Positions 20,942-28,895 of a stretch of 64,000 bases of DNA are shown piece by piece; position 1 is the first letter of the stretch, and each line of letters starts with the position of its first letter. Below the pieces are notes generated by a model. It saw only the letters and a program-made list of their open reading frames with translations. It was not told where the DNA came from and ran no database searches. The DNA is from Streptomyces coeruleorubidus. Its GTDB lineage: Bacteria > Actinomycetota > Actinomycetes > Streptomycetales > Streptomycetaceae. The stretch lies in NCBI RefSeq assembly GCF_028885415.1, contig NZ_CP118527.1, forward strand, positions 8,742,001 to 8,806,000, given 5' to 3'. The position numbers and the translations under genes were made by a program.

Positions 20942-20985
20942 CAAAGAGTTCTTCGCGAAGGTCTCTTTGCGAAGAACTCTTTGCG
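20942..20985. promoter_or_regulatory. Large inverted repeat operator upstream of the ArsR-family gene
   Basis: Perfect 15-bp arms CAAAGAGTTCTTCGC (20942-20956) and its complement (20969-20983) flank a 12-nt spacer. The 9-mer CTCTTTGCG also occurs as a direct repeat (20963-20971 and 20977-20985). The element ends 16 nt before the regulator start codon. Confidence 0.8.
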
Positions 20986-21001
20986 GACTACTGTGCGTCG
21001 C

Positions 21002-21664
21002 ATGGCTGATGCAGTGGAGAGGCCGGAGGGCCCGGACGTTGAAGACTCGGTTGTCCTGGATGCCAAGGGGCTGCGTGCCCTGGCGCACCCGGTGCGCGTG
21101 CAGTTGGTCGGGCTGCTGCGAAAGTACGGCCCGTCGACGGCGACCCGCCTCGCGGAGCGGCTGGGTGTGAATTCCGGTACGGCCAGCTACCACCTCCGGC
21201 AGCTCGGCGCGGCCGGTTTCGTCGAGGAGGACACCGAACGCGGCAACGCGCGAGAGCGCTGGTGGCGTTCGGTGCACCGGACGACCTGGTTCAACGATCC
21301 GGAGCTGGCCGAGCGGGAGCCGGTAGCCGCACTGGCCTACCAGCAGTCCGTCGCCGCCGTTTACACCCTGCGCACGCAGCAGACCCTGAACGGGCTTCAG
21401 ACGATGCCCCACGCATGGCGGAACGCCTTCGACATGAGCGACTGGGCCTTGCGGCTCACGCCCGAGGAAGCCGCCGCCCTGTACCGGGAGTTGACGGAAG
21501 TCATCACGCGCTACCGGCGAGACGCACCGGAGACGGCGGCAAGTGCCCCCGAGGGAGCCGAACGGGTCGCCTTGATCACGCAGATCCTGCCCGAACTGGA
21601 TGCGCCTGCCGCGTCGTCGCTCCCTCCCGGTCCTCAGGAAGAGGAAGGAAGCCCGACGTCATGA
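21002..21664 (+). CDS. ArsR/HTH_20-type transcriptional regulator
   Basis: A 220-aa regulator with a winged HTH near the N-terminus (LDAKGLRALAHPVRVQLVGL, then STATRLAERLGVNSGTASYH, then HLRQLGAAGFVEED). The C-terminal half is helical and of unknown ligand, longer than classical metal-sensing ArsR proteins and without their Cys metal site. The ATG at 21002 is chosen; a TTG 21 nt upstream would place the start inside the operator. The stop overlaps the MFS start (ATGA), so both are translationally coupled. It probably represses itself and the exporter through the palindrome at 20942-20985. Confidence 0.88.
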   Translation: MADAVERPEGPDVEDSVVLDAKGLRALAHPVRVQLVGLLRKYGPSTATRLAERLGVNSGTASYHLRQLGAAGFVEEDTERGNARERWWRSVHRTTWFNDPELAEREPVAALAYQQSVAAVYTLRTQQTLNGLQTMPHAWRNAFDMSDWALRLTPEEAAALYRELTEVITRYRRDAPETAASAPEGAERVALITQILPELDAPAASSLPPGPQEEEGSPTS

Positions 21665-23007
21665 CCGACGACGCCTCGGAGGCCGGCGGCATACCCGACA
21701 AGAGGTCCTTACGGCCGCTGGGCGGGGTGCTGGCGGCCATGGCCGTGTCGCTGACCGGCACTCGGATCTCCGTGGTGGCGCTGCCCTGGTTCGTCCTCGT
21801 CACAACCGGCAGTGCCACCCAGACCGGACTGGTCGCCTTTTGCGAGATGACTCCCTACGTGGTGGTCAAGGCGTTCACCGGACCGCTGGTGGACCGGATC
21901 GGCCCGCGGGCCGTTTCCTGGACCACCGATCTGGCCAGCGCGACCGCCGCCGCCGCGGTTCCCCTGCTCCACACCCTGGACCTACTGTCCTTTCCGCTCC
22001 TGCTGGTTCTGGTCGCGCTGATCGGCGCGGCCCGGGGACCCGGCGACCTGGCCAAGGAGGTGATGGTCCCGGAGGCGGCCGACCGCGGCCGGGTGCCGCT
22101 GGAGCGGGCCACCGGTCTGTCCGGCGCGATCGAGCGGCTCGCCTCCACCGTTGGCCTGACGGCCGGCGGATCCCTGGTGGCGCTGCTCGGTCCCCTGACA
22201 GGGCTCGCCGTCAACGCGGGCTGCTTCGCCCTTGGATCGTTGATCATCAAACTCGCGCTGCCTCGCGGCATGGGGGAGACCCGCGAGGAAGCCCCCTCAC
22301 AGGCCGGGGAGACAGGACCGGGTTACTGGCGGCGGTTCGGCGAGGGCTTCACCTTCCTGCGCGGCGAGCCGTTGCTGCTCACCGTCATCGTCATGGTCGG
22401 CATCACCAACCTGCTGGACGCGGCGTTCAACTCGGTGCTCGTACCCGTCTGGGCCAGGGAGTCCGGCAACGGTCCGACCGCGATCGGCCTGATGGGCGGC
22501 GTGATGGGGGCTGCGGCGGTCGGCGGGAGCCTGATCGCCGCGGTGGTCGCGCACCGGCTGCCGCGGCGGATGGTGGTTCTCACTGGGTTCCTTCTGGCCG
22601 GGGCACCGAGGTTCCTGATCCTCGCCTTCGATGCCCCGTTGGGGGTGGTACTGGCCGTCTTCGCGGTCGGTGGGTTCGGTGTCGGCTTCGTCAACCCAGT
22701 ACTGGGGGCCGTGCTCGTCGAGCGGGTGCCGCGCCGGATGCTGGGCCGGGTCAACGCGCTCGTTGACTCGCTGGCCTGGGCCGGTATCCCTCTCGGCGGG
22801 CTGATCGCCGGTGCAGCGGTGACCGCTGCCGGACTCGCGCCGGTGCTGCTCGCCGGCGGCGCCGCATACTTCCTCACCACGAACCTGGCTGGACTGCGGC
22901 CGGAATGGCGGCAGCCGCCACCCAGCCGGCGCGCTGAGACCCCGGTGCCCTGGTTGCCCGGGGAGGCGGGCAACCAGGGCGAGGGCCGGTCGGTCAGGAT
23001 TCCTTGA
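21661..23007 (+). CDS. MFS transporter (probable drug efflux)
   Basis: A 448-aa major-facilitator protein with about 12 hydrophobic segments. It has the N-terminal GGVLAAMAVSLTGTRISVVA and a FTGPLVDRIGPRAV loop corresponding to the MFS motif A region (GxxxDRxGPR). This is the MFS_3/enterobactin-exporter-like type often paired with ArsR or TetR regulators. It starts inside the regulator stop (ATGA overlap), giving a two-gene drug-response operon. Its last 14 nt overlap the 3' end of the convergent GH5 gene, and a strong hairpin lies inside its final codons. Confidence 0.88.
   Translation: MTDDASEAGGIPDKRSLRPLGGVLAAMAVSLTGTRISVVALPWFVLVTTGSATQTGLVAFCEMTPYVVVKAFTGPLVDRIGPRAVSWTTDLASATAAAAVPLLHTLDLLSFPLLLVLVALIGAARGPGDLAKEVMVPEAADRGRVPLERATGLSGAIERLASTVGLTAGGSLVALLGPLTGLAVNAGCFALGSLIIKLALPRGMGETREEAPSQAGETGPGYWRRFGEGFTFLRGEPLLLTVIVMVGITNLLDAAFNSVLVPVWARESGNGPTAIGLMGGVMGAAAVGGSLIAAVVAHRLPRRMVVLTGFLLAGAPRFLILAFDAPLGVVLAVFAVGGFGVGFVNPVLGAVLVERVPRRMLGRVNALVDSLAWAGIPLGGLIAGAAVTAAGLAPVLLAGGAAYFLTTNLAGLRPEWRQPPPSRRAETPVPWLPGEAGNQGEGRSVRIP
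22947..22980 (-). terminator. Terminator hairpin embedded in the MFS coding region
   Basis: Perfect 14-bp stem (GCCCTGGTTGCCCG at 22947-22960 pairing with 22967-22980), 6-nt loop, 14 nt beyond the GH5 stop on the minus strand. It encodes the C-terminal PWLPGEAGNQG residues of the transporter while serving as terminator for the convergent cellulase, and perhaps as a bidirectional signal. Confidence 0.7.
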
Positions 23008-24766
23008 CGGCCGTACCGGTGACTGAGTCTCCGGACTTGGTGACCTTGTACTTCACTTTGGCGCCGCTGTGGAAGTGGAAGGTCAGCGACGCCGGTTCGC
23101 CGTCGCGCAGCGCTTTCAGGAACTCGGGGGTCAGGATGATGGTGTCGTTCGGGTAGTCCGGCGAGAAGGCCTTGTTGAACTCCTGGTACGGAGTCCAGCC
23201 GGTCTGGCCGGCGTTGCTGCCGTCGCCGTACCTGGCCTCCATGGTGGCCAGCACGTCACCCCGGTACTGGGTGGGGATGGTGAACGCGTCGGTCTTGCCC
23301 GTTGCGCTCGACAGCACTGGGGTGTCGTAGGTGACCACCTCGATCTGCCAGGGCAGCCCGCGGGAGAACCGGGCCTGGAGCGTGGCGTTCACCCCGTACT
23401 CGCGATCGCCCGTCAGCCGGGTCAGTGCGCCGGGTGTGAGGACGAGCCGCGTCTTGTCGAAGAGGGTGTAGTCCCGTCCCTCGACGAGCTGGGTCTTGCC
23501 GTGCCACAGGCCCCGGAACTTGGTCCCGTTCAGATTCAGGGTGAGTCCCTTGGCCGTGATCGGTTCCGACTTCGGCACGAAGACCTTGTCGAAGGAGGCC
23601 GTTGCCGAACGGGTGGTCCAGCTGGACTTGATCCAGGCGATCAGGGCGGGGTCCGTCCACTGCAGGGTCTCCCGGTTCAGGTAGGCCCAAGTTCCGGGGT
23701 CCCACAGCGCGGTGGTGACTCCGGCGAGGCGTGCCGCATGTGCGAGGTGCTCGTAGTACTTCAGCGCCTCGCCCCGCTCGACACGGGACGGATGGTTGTG
23801 GTCGGGCCAGCCGAGCAGGCCGTACTCACCGAGGTAGACGGGAATGTTCTTGGCGACAAATGTGTCGCGCATGCGGGCGAAGGCGTCGTTGAGGTCGTTC
23901 TGGGCGGCCTCCTCGTAGCGGGTGCCGCCCGCGATGTTCACGCTGAACGGGTACCAGCTGTAGTAGTGCATGGTGGCGACCAGGTTGCTGTCGCGCAGCG
24001 CCTTGATCGTGGTGTACAGGTCGTCCATGAGGCCCTGGGAGGGGGTGCCGCCCTGTGTGGTCAGGACGAGCAGGCGGTCCTTGTTCCCGCCCCCCGAAGC
24101 GCGGACGATCTTGTGGAACGAGGTGTTCAGCTCGTTCATGAGCTGGGTCTTCTGCGCGGCCGTGGCGTCGCCGAAGCCCGGTTCGTTGACGCTCTCGAAG
24201 AGCAGGGTGCGCGGCTCGTTCCGGAACGTCGCGGAGATCTGGGTCCACAGGGCGTTGTAGCGGGCGAGCACGTTGTCGTGGTCCGTCGAGATCTTCTCGA
24301 TCCACTGCCATGAGTCGTGGTGGACGTTGAGCACGACGTAGAGGTTCTCCGCGAGCGCCCAGTCGACCACCTGCTTGACGCGGCTCATGTACGCGTCGTC
24401 GACGGTGTAGGGCGCGGTGGTGGACTGGTGTGCGCTCCAGGTCACCGGGATGCGGACGCTGCGGAAGCCCTGCGCCCGGATGGTCTTGAACAGTTCCCTG
24501 GTGGCCTTGGGGTTGCCCCAGGACGTCTCGTCCGGAATCGCGTCCAGGGTGTTGCCCAGGTTCCAGCTGGGCTGCATCGCCGCCACGGCGTCCATGGCGC
24601 GGTCCGGAACTCTGACCGCGGGGCCCGCCTGCTGTGCCGTGCCGCCGGGCGTGGCGAGCGCGGTGCTGCCGGACAGTCCCAGGACGACGAGCAGCGCCAT
24701 CAGCAGGCTGGCCAGGCGTCCGGGGCCGCGGCCGCGGTGGTGCGCGGGTTGCCGTATGTCCTTCAT
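22994..24766 (-). CDS. Secreted GH5 beta-1,4-glycanase with C-terminal X2 module
   Basis: A 590-aa secreted endoglycanase. The signal peptide (about 1-40; GRLASLLMALLVVLGLSGST) precedes a GH5 TIM barrel (about 52-365): PSWNLGNTLDA, GFRSVRIPVTW, VVLNVHHDSW, acid/base Glu in ESVNEPGFGD and nucleophile Glu in PVYLGEYGLL. The C-terminal ~200 residues include a CBM_X2-like Ig module (TITAKGLTLNLNGTKF region) and end in ASLTFHFHSGAKVKYKV, similar to X2 domains that aid cellulose binding. The ATG at 24766 has AAAGG 9 nt upstream. It is third in a leftward series with GH36 and GH43, 103 bp after the GH43 stop. It is probably an endoglucanase, though mannanase activity is not excluded by sequence alone. 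Confidence 0.9.
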   Translation of the reverse strand: MKDIRQPAHHRGRGPGRLASLLMALLVVLGLSGSTALATPGGTAQQAGPAVRVPDRAMDAVAAMQPSWNLGNTLDAIPDETSWGNPKATRELFKTIRAQGFRSVRIPVTWSAHQSTTAPYTVDDAYMSRVKQVVDWALAENLYVVLNVHHDSWQWIEKISTDHDNVLARYNALWTQISATFRNEPRTLLFESVNEPGFGDATAAQKTQLMNELNTSFHKIVRASGGGNKDRLLVLTTQGGTPSQGLMDDLYTTIKALRDSNLVATMHYYSWYPFSVNIAGGTRYEEAAQNDLNDAFARMRDTFVAKNIPVYLGEYGLLGWPDHNHPSRVERGEALKYYEHLAHAARLAGVTTALWDPGTWAYLNRETLQWTDPALIAWIKSSWTTRSATASFDKVFVPKSEPITAKGLTLNLNGTKFRGLWHGKTQLVEGRDYTLFDKTRLVLTPGALTRLTGDREYGVNATLQARFSRGLPWQIEVVTYDTPVLSSATGKTDAFTIPTQYRGDVLATMEARYGDGSNAGQTGWTPYQEFNKAFSPDYPNDTIILTPEFLKALRDGEPASLTFHFHSGAKVKYKVTKSGDSVTGTAVKES

Positions 24767-24869
24767 GTGCCATGCCTTTCGGTCGGTCGTACGGGTGATC
24801 CGATCCGTGGTCGGGCGGCGACCAGGCGACACCGTTCGGCCGCGCCTGCCGCTGCGGGTGGGGCCTGGC

Positions 24870-26420
24870 TCAGCCGTCGAGGGGCTCGTAGTCGAACCAG
24901 TCGAAGTGCACGGTGCCTGCCGCGGCGTACATGCCGATGACCCGACCGGTGAAGCCGCCGGCGACCTCGGTCGACAGGTAGCGGCCGTCGAGGGTCGCGA
25001 GCTCGGTGAACGTGCCGTCGGGCTGCTCCACGCCGAGGGAGACGACGTCGGGTCCGGTGCACGGTCCGTGCGGAGACGGCGGTTCCGTGATCGTGACGGC
25101 GAGGACCACCGGCCCGGCGGGCACGGACTCTTCGGCCACGACCGTGCGCAGGGAGCCGACGCGCGCGACCACCCGCACCCGCGTGCCGGACACCTCGATC
25201 TCGTAGTGGTGCCGCTCGTCGAGCCGGACGGCGAGGCCACCGCTTCCCTCCGCGGCATCGACCAGAGTGCGCGCACGGCACGACAGATGCTGTTGGCGCC
25301 GGCCGGTGAACACCACGTCGGGCTCGTCCAGGGAGCCGCCCCGCGCGCGGAGCGTCAGCCATCCGGGGCGCTCCTTGGTGGTGCAGTGCTCGGCGGGCCG
25401 GTCGCGCAGGGAGATCCAGGACGGTCGCAGTTCGGCGGCCTCGAAGTCGTCCCGGTGCTCCTCGACAGGGCAGGGGGAGAGCGGCCACGGGAGCTCGGGC
25501 AGCTCCAAGGCGACCTCGCCGACGACCGGCCAGTCGTCCACCCAGGTCACGGGGGCCAGGAAGGTCTCCCGGCCGAGCACGTGCCAGCCCGGCGTGCCGC
25601 CGCCCGGTCGGACGCCGAGCAGCACCATCCACCAGGAGCCGTCGGGGCCTTGGACCAGGTCCGCGTGCCCGGTGTTCTGGACGGGGTGGTCGGTGCCGCG
25701 ATGGGTGAGGATCGGGTTGGCCGGGCACGGCTCGAACGGGCCGGCGGGCGTACGGCCGCGGGCGATCGAGACACCGTGGCAGCGCTCGGTGCCGCCCTCG
25801 GCGATGAGCAGGTACCAGTAGTCGCCGATCCGGTACAGGTGCGGCGCCTCCGGGGCCTTGGCACCGGGCCCGCCGGACCAGAGCCTGTGCGGTGTCCCGT
25901 ACGTCTGCCCCGTGGACGGGTCGAGGCGGACCTGTGAGACCCCGGCGACCGTGCACCAGCAGGTGCCGTCCTCGTCCCAGGTCAGGTCGGGATCGATGCC
26001 GGGGACACCCGGCGCCCAGACGGGGTCCGACCACGGTCCGGCGGGGTCGGTGGCCGTGACGATCAGGTTGCCGCCGCCCTCGCTGCAGTTGGTGACGATC
26101 AGCCAGAAACGGCCGTCGTGGTGGCGCAGGGTGGGGGCGTAAATTCCGCCGGAGGACGGCATGGAGGCGGGCAGACGCAGTTGGTCCGGCCGGTCCAGGG
26201 CGTTGCCGATCTGCGTCCAGTGCACCAGGTCACGGCTGTGGAAGAGCGGCACCCCGGGGAAGTACTCGAAGCTGGAGCAGGCCAGGTAGTAGTCGTCGCC
26301 GACGCGGCAGACGCTGGGGTCGGGATGGAAGCCGGGGATCACGGGGTTGGCGAAGCGTCCGTCCGGCCGGCGCAGTGGGGGCACCCGATAGGTCCTCTCG
26401 TCGATTCGTGATGCGGGCAT
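24870..26420 (-). CDS. Intracellular GH43 beta-xylosidase (XynB-type)
   Basis: A 516-aa protein without signal peptide, predicted to hydrolyse imported xylo-oligosaccharides. The propeller shows NPVIPGFHPDPSVCRVGDDY (base Asp), GIDPDLTWDEDG (pKa Asp) and KAPEAPHLYRIGDYW (acid Glu). The C-terminal beta-sandwich of GH43_11-type xylosidases follows (about 320-516; RPSWISLRDRP, then GGLAVRLDERHHYEIEV). The ATG at 26420 lies 8 nt after the GH36 stop, with no clear ribosome site, so translation is probably coupled to GH36. This is the only reading start that keeps the NPVIPGFHPDPS block near the N-terminus. Confidence 0.88.
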   Translation of the reverse strand: MPASRIDERTYRVPPLRRPDGRFANPVIPGFHPDPSVCRVGDDYYLACSSFEYFPGVPLFHSRDLVHWTQIGNALDRPDQLRLPASMPSSGGIYAPTLRHHDGRFWLIVTNCSEGGGNLIVTATDPAGPWSDPVWAPGVPGIDPDLTWDEDGTCWCTVAGVSQVRLDPSTGQTYGTPHRLWSGGPGAKAPEAPHLYRIGDYWYLLIAEGGTERCHGVSIARGRTPAGPFEPCPANPILTHRGTDHPVQNTGHADLVQGPDGSWWMVLLGVRPGGGTPGWHVLGRETFLAPVTWVDDWPVVGEVALELPELPWPLSPCPVEEHRDDFEAAELRPSWISLRDRPAEHCTTKERPGWLTLRARGGSLDEPDVVFTGRRQQHLSCRARTLVDAAEGSGGLAVRLDERHHYEIEVSGTRVRVVARVGSLRTVVAEESVPAGPVVLAVTITEPPSPHGPCTGPDVVSLGVEQPDGTFTELATLDGRYLSTEVAGGFTGRVIGMYAAAGTVHFDWFDYEPLDG

Positions 26421-26428
26421 GGAGTGGT

Positions 26429-28564
26429 TCAGGGAGCGCCGGGGGCCGTGGGGGCGACGCGGAGCAGCACGGCGGACGGCGCGGTGGGCAGGGTCAGGCT
26501 CAGCTCGGCCGTGTCGGGCCTCCAGGCGGAAACGGCCCGGCTGACCGAGGGGTAGAGCAGATCGACACGGGCGGCGGTGTCCCGCAGGTGCGGCAGGTGA
26601 AGCGCCGCCGTGGCGTCGGCTCCTGGGCGGCGCCAGGCGGTGAGGTAGGTGATGGCGGGAGTGCGCAGGGACAGGGCGATCCAGGGGGCGTCCCAGGCAG
26701 GAAGGCCCAGGGGCCAGGACGGCACGGCCTGTGGCAGGTCGGCGCGGATGGCCTTGTACGCCGATACCGCCTCGTGGACCAAGGCGCGGGCCTCCGGCCC
26801 GAGTTCGGGAATGCGGCCGGAGAGATGGATCCGGCCGAGGAGCGCGCCCGCCATGGTGAAGGCCACCTCGTCGAGGGAGTCCTCCGGCTGGGGGTACGCC
26901 CAGACGGCACCCTGTTCGGGGGTGACGGCGGTGGGCGCGGACGCCGCGATGGGCGCGTAGAGGTGGAGGTTCTGCTGATCGCTCGTGGACTGCAGCTGCA
27001 CCCGGGACAGCAGGGCGTGGTCCCAGCGCATGCCGCCGGAGGAGCAGTTCTCCACCACCAGGTGCGGGTAGCGGTCCAGGATGCCGTCGAGCCAGGCGAG
27101 GTGCGCCCGGTTGTGACCGAGCAGGCCGGCGCCCGGGGTCTCGCCGGGGTGGGCGCTGGTGCCGGAGCCGGGGTCGATGTTGTGGTCGAGTTTGAGGTAG
27201 CCGACGCCCCACTCGCCGACCAGGCGGTCCAAGACCTGGTCCAGGTGGGCACGGGCGGCCGGGTGGCGCAGGTCCAGGTGGTGTCGGCCGGCCTCCGTGA
27301 CGCGGGCGCCGTCGCGGCGGAAGAACGCCTCGTCGGGCAGGGACTTGGCCATGGGGCTGCGTACGCCGATCACCTCCGGCTCCAGCCACAGGCCGGGAAC
27401 CATGCCGCGTTCCCGGATGCGGTCCAGCACCTCGTGGATGCCGCGCGCCCCGGGGAACCGGGAAGCGGCGGGCTCCCAGGCGCCGACGCTGTCCCACCAG
27501 CCGCCGTTGTCGCCGTCGTACCAGCCGGCGTCGATCACGAAGTATTCCGCGCCCGCGTCGGCCGCCGCGTCGATGAGCGGCAGCAGTTTCTCGGTCGTGG
27601 GGTCGCCCATCAGGCAGTTCATGTAGTCGTTGAAGATGACGGGCAGGCGCTGGTGGTCGGCATGCGGGCGGCGCTGGGCGCGGCGATAGCGGGTCAGCGC
27701 GGCGAACGCGTCGTCGGGGCCACCGTCGGCGCTGAAGGACAAGGCGGCGGGTACGGTGCGGAAGGCGGCGCCTGGTTCAAGGGGGTGCCGCCAGCCGTGG
27801 TGGGTGTCGGTGGGGCCGAACAGCGCCGCGTAGGCCGCCTTGTCCCGCTCGCCGCACTCCCAGCGCCAGCCCCCGCCGTTGTGCTCGATCTGCCACACCC
27901 ACGTGCGGCCGGTACGCCGGTCCGTCAGGCCGCCCATGGGGAGGCGTCCGCAACTGGACCAGGTGCCCTGTCCGTTCAGGGCGAAGCCGGCTCTGCCGTG
28001 CCCGTAGCTCACGCGTCCGCTGTGGGCCGGTGTGGTCAGGCGCATCGGCTGTCGCTGCCAGCGGCATTCGGCGAGCCAGTCGTTCTCCGCCCACAGCAGG
28101 TCCGCTGTGTCCATGGCAGCCGGGGCCTGCGGGGTGAGGCAGCCCACCACGAGCGAGCTGACCGACTCCAGGTGCAGCGTGCTCCGCCCTTCGTTGCGCA
28201 GGGTCACCTCGCTGCGGAGGACGGGGATGCCGTCCGGTGATCGGTAGGTCACCTCCGCGACCAGCCCGGTTTCCGGATCGTGGAGGTGCACGGCCAGTGT
28301 GTGCCAGTCGCCGTCGCGGGTCGCGTGGTGGGTCCGGTGGCGCAGACGCCCGCCGAGATCGGTGCCCACGAGGTGGTTGCCCGACCAGCCGCGGCCGTGA
28401 CCCGCGGCCGTCACCTCCACCAGAGGCAGGGACGCACCGGGGCTTCTCTGCGCTTCGCCGGGCAGTCCGAGGTGTGTGAGGCGCGGGCTGCCGTCGTCAG
28501 CGAGAACGATCTCGAGGTGAAGGGCCTCGTTCCCCCAGCGGAGGGTCCCTTGTTCCTTGGTCAT
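26429..28564 (-). CDS. Intracellular GH36 alpha-galactosidase
   Basis: A 711-aa cytoplasmic alpha-galactosidase. An N-terminal beta-supersandwich (about 1-300) precedes the TIM barrel. Motifs are complete: FNDYMNCLMGDPTTEKLLPL, FVIDAGWYDGDNGGWWDSVG, GLWLEPEVI, nucleophile Asp in YLKLDHNIDPG and acid/base Asp in QSTSDQQN. A C-terminal beta-sandwich ends the protein. The ATG at 28564 has AAAGGG 6 nt upstream; a longer in-frame extension would run into an operator. It heads a leftward GH36-GH43-GH5 unit and has two LacI-type palindromes upstream. It has no signal peptide, so it should act on imported galactosides, complementing the secreted GH27. Confidence 0.92.
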   Translation of the reverse strand: MTKEQGTLRWGNEALHLEIVLADDGSPRLTHLGLPGEAQRSPGASLPLVEVTAAGHGRGWSGNHLVGTDLGGRLRHRTHHATRDGDWHTLAVHLHDPETGLVAEVTYRSPDGIPVLRSEVTLRNEGRSTLHLESVSSLVVGCLTPQAPAAMDTADLLWAENDWLAECRWQRQPMRLTTPAHSGRVSYGHGRAGFALNGQGTWSSCGRLPMGGLTDRRTGRTWVWQIEHNGGGWRWECGERDKAAYAALFGPTDTHHGWRHPLEPGAAFRTVPAALSFSADGGPDDAFAALTRYRRAQRRPHADHQRLPVIFNDYMNCLMGDPTTEKLLPLIDAAADAGAEYFVIDAGWYDGDNGGWWDSVGAWEPAASRFPGARGIHEVLDRIRERGMVPGLWLEPEVIGVRSPMAKSLPDEAFFRRDGARVTEAGRHHLDLRHPAARAHLDQVLDRLVGEWGVGYLKLDHNIDPGSGTSAHPGETPGAGLLGHNRAHLAWLDGILDRYPHLVVENCSSGGMRWDHALLSRVQLQSTSDQQNLHLYAPIAASAPTAVTPEQGAVWAYPQPEDSLDEVAFTMAGALLGRIHLSGRIPELGPEARALVHEAVSAYKAIRADLPQAVPSWPLGLPAWDAPWIALSLRTPAITYLTAWRRPGADATAALHLPHLRDTAARVDLLYPSVSRAVSAWRPDTAELSLTLPTAPSAVLLRVAPTAPGAP

Positions 28565-28690
28565 GTCGGCCCTTTCGAGGTCGGGTCGTGAGCGGGTCCG
28601 GCAAGGGCACGGCCTCGGGGTTGTGGTGGAGCAGGACCTGCCGACCAGGGCGGCGTAGGGACTCATGGCTGCGGACTTCCTGCGGCGGTT

Positions 28691-28706
28691 GTCGAAGCGC
28701 TTCACC
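28691..28706. promoter_or_regulatory. LacI-type operator O1 of the GH36 operon
   Basis: GTCGAAGCGCTTCACC matches the perfect palindrome at 28812 in 14 of 16 positions, and its inner 12 bp (TGAAGCGCTTCx core with central CG) has the form of LacI/GalR-family operators. It lies 127 bp upstream of the GH36 start. Confidence 0.65.
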
Positions 28707-28811
28707 GCCAGGCGCCAAGTTAACGGACCATTTTCGTGTTAAACAAGGGTCTCTACCGCGACGCTCTTTCTTCCGCTGGTCCGTTGACAGCCCATCGGGG
28801 CGAATGGCATC

Positions 28812-28827
28812 GTCGAAGCGCTTCGAC
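28812..28827. promoter_or_regulatory. LacI-type operator O2 (perfect palindrome)
   Basis: GTCGAAGCGCTTCGAC is a perfect 16-bp palindrome with the central CG of LacI-family sites, 121 bp from O1. The A/T-richer DNA between them (28715-28760) likely holds the GH36 promoter, so the pair could act by looping. The gap 28565-28895 has no gene. Confidence 0.75.
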
Positions 28828-28895
28828 ATTCATGCCTGGGTTCGATATTGCCCCGGGACCCCAGCCCGGAAAGGGCGCGGATCCCGAGGCGCGGG

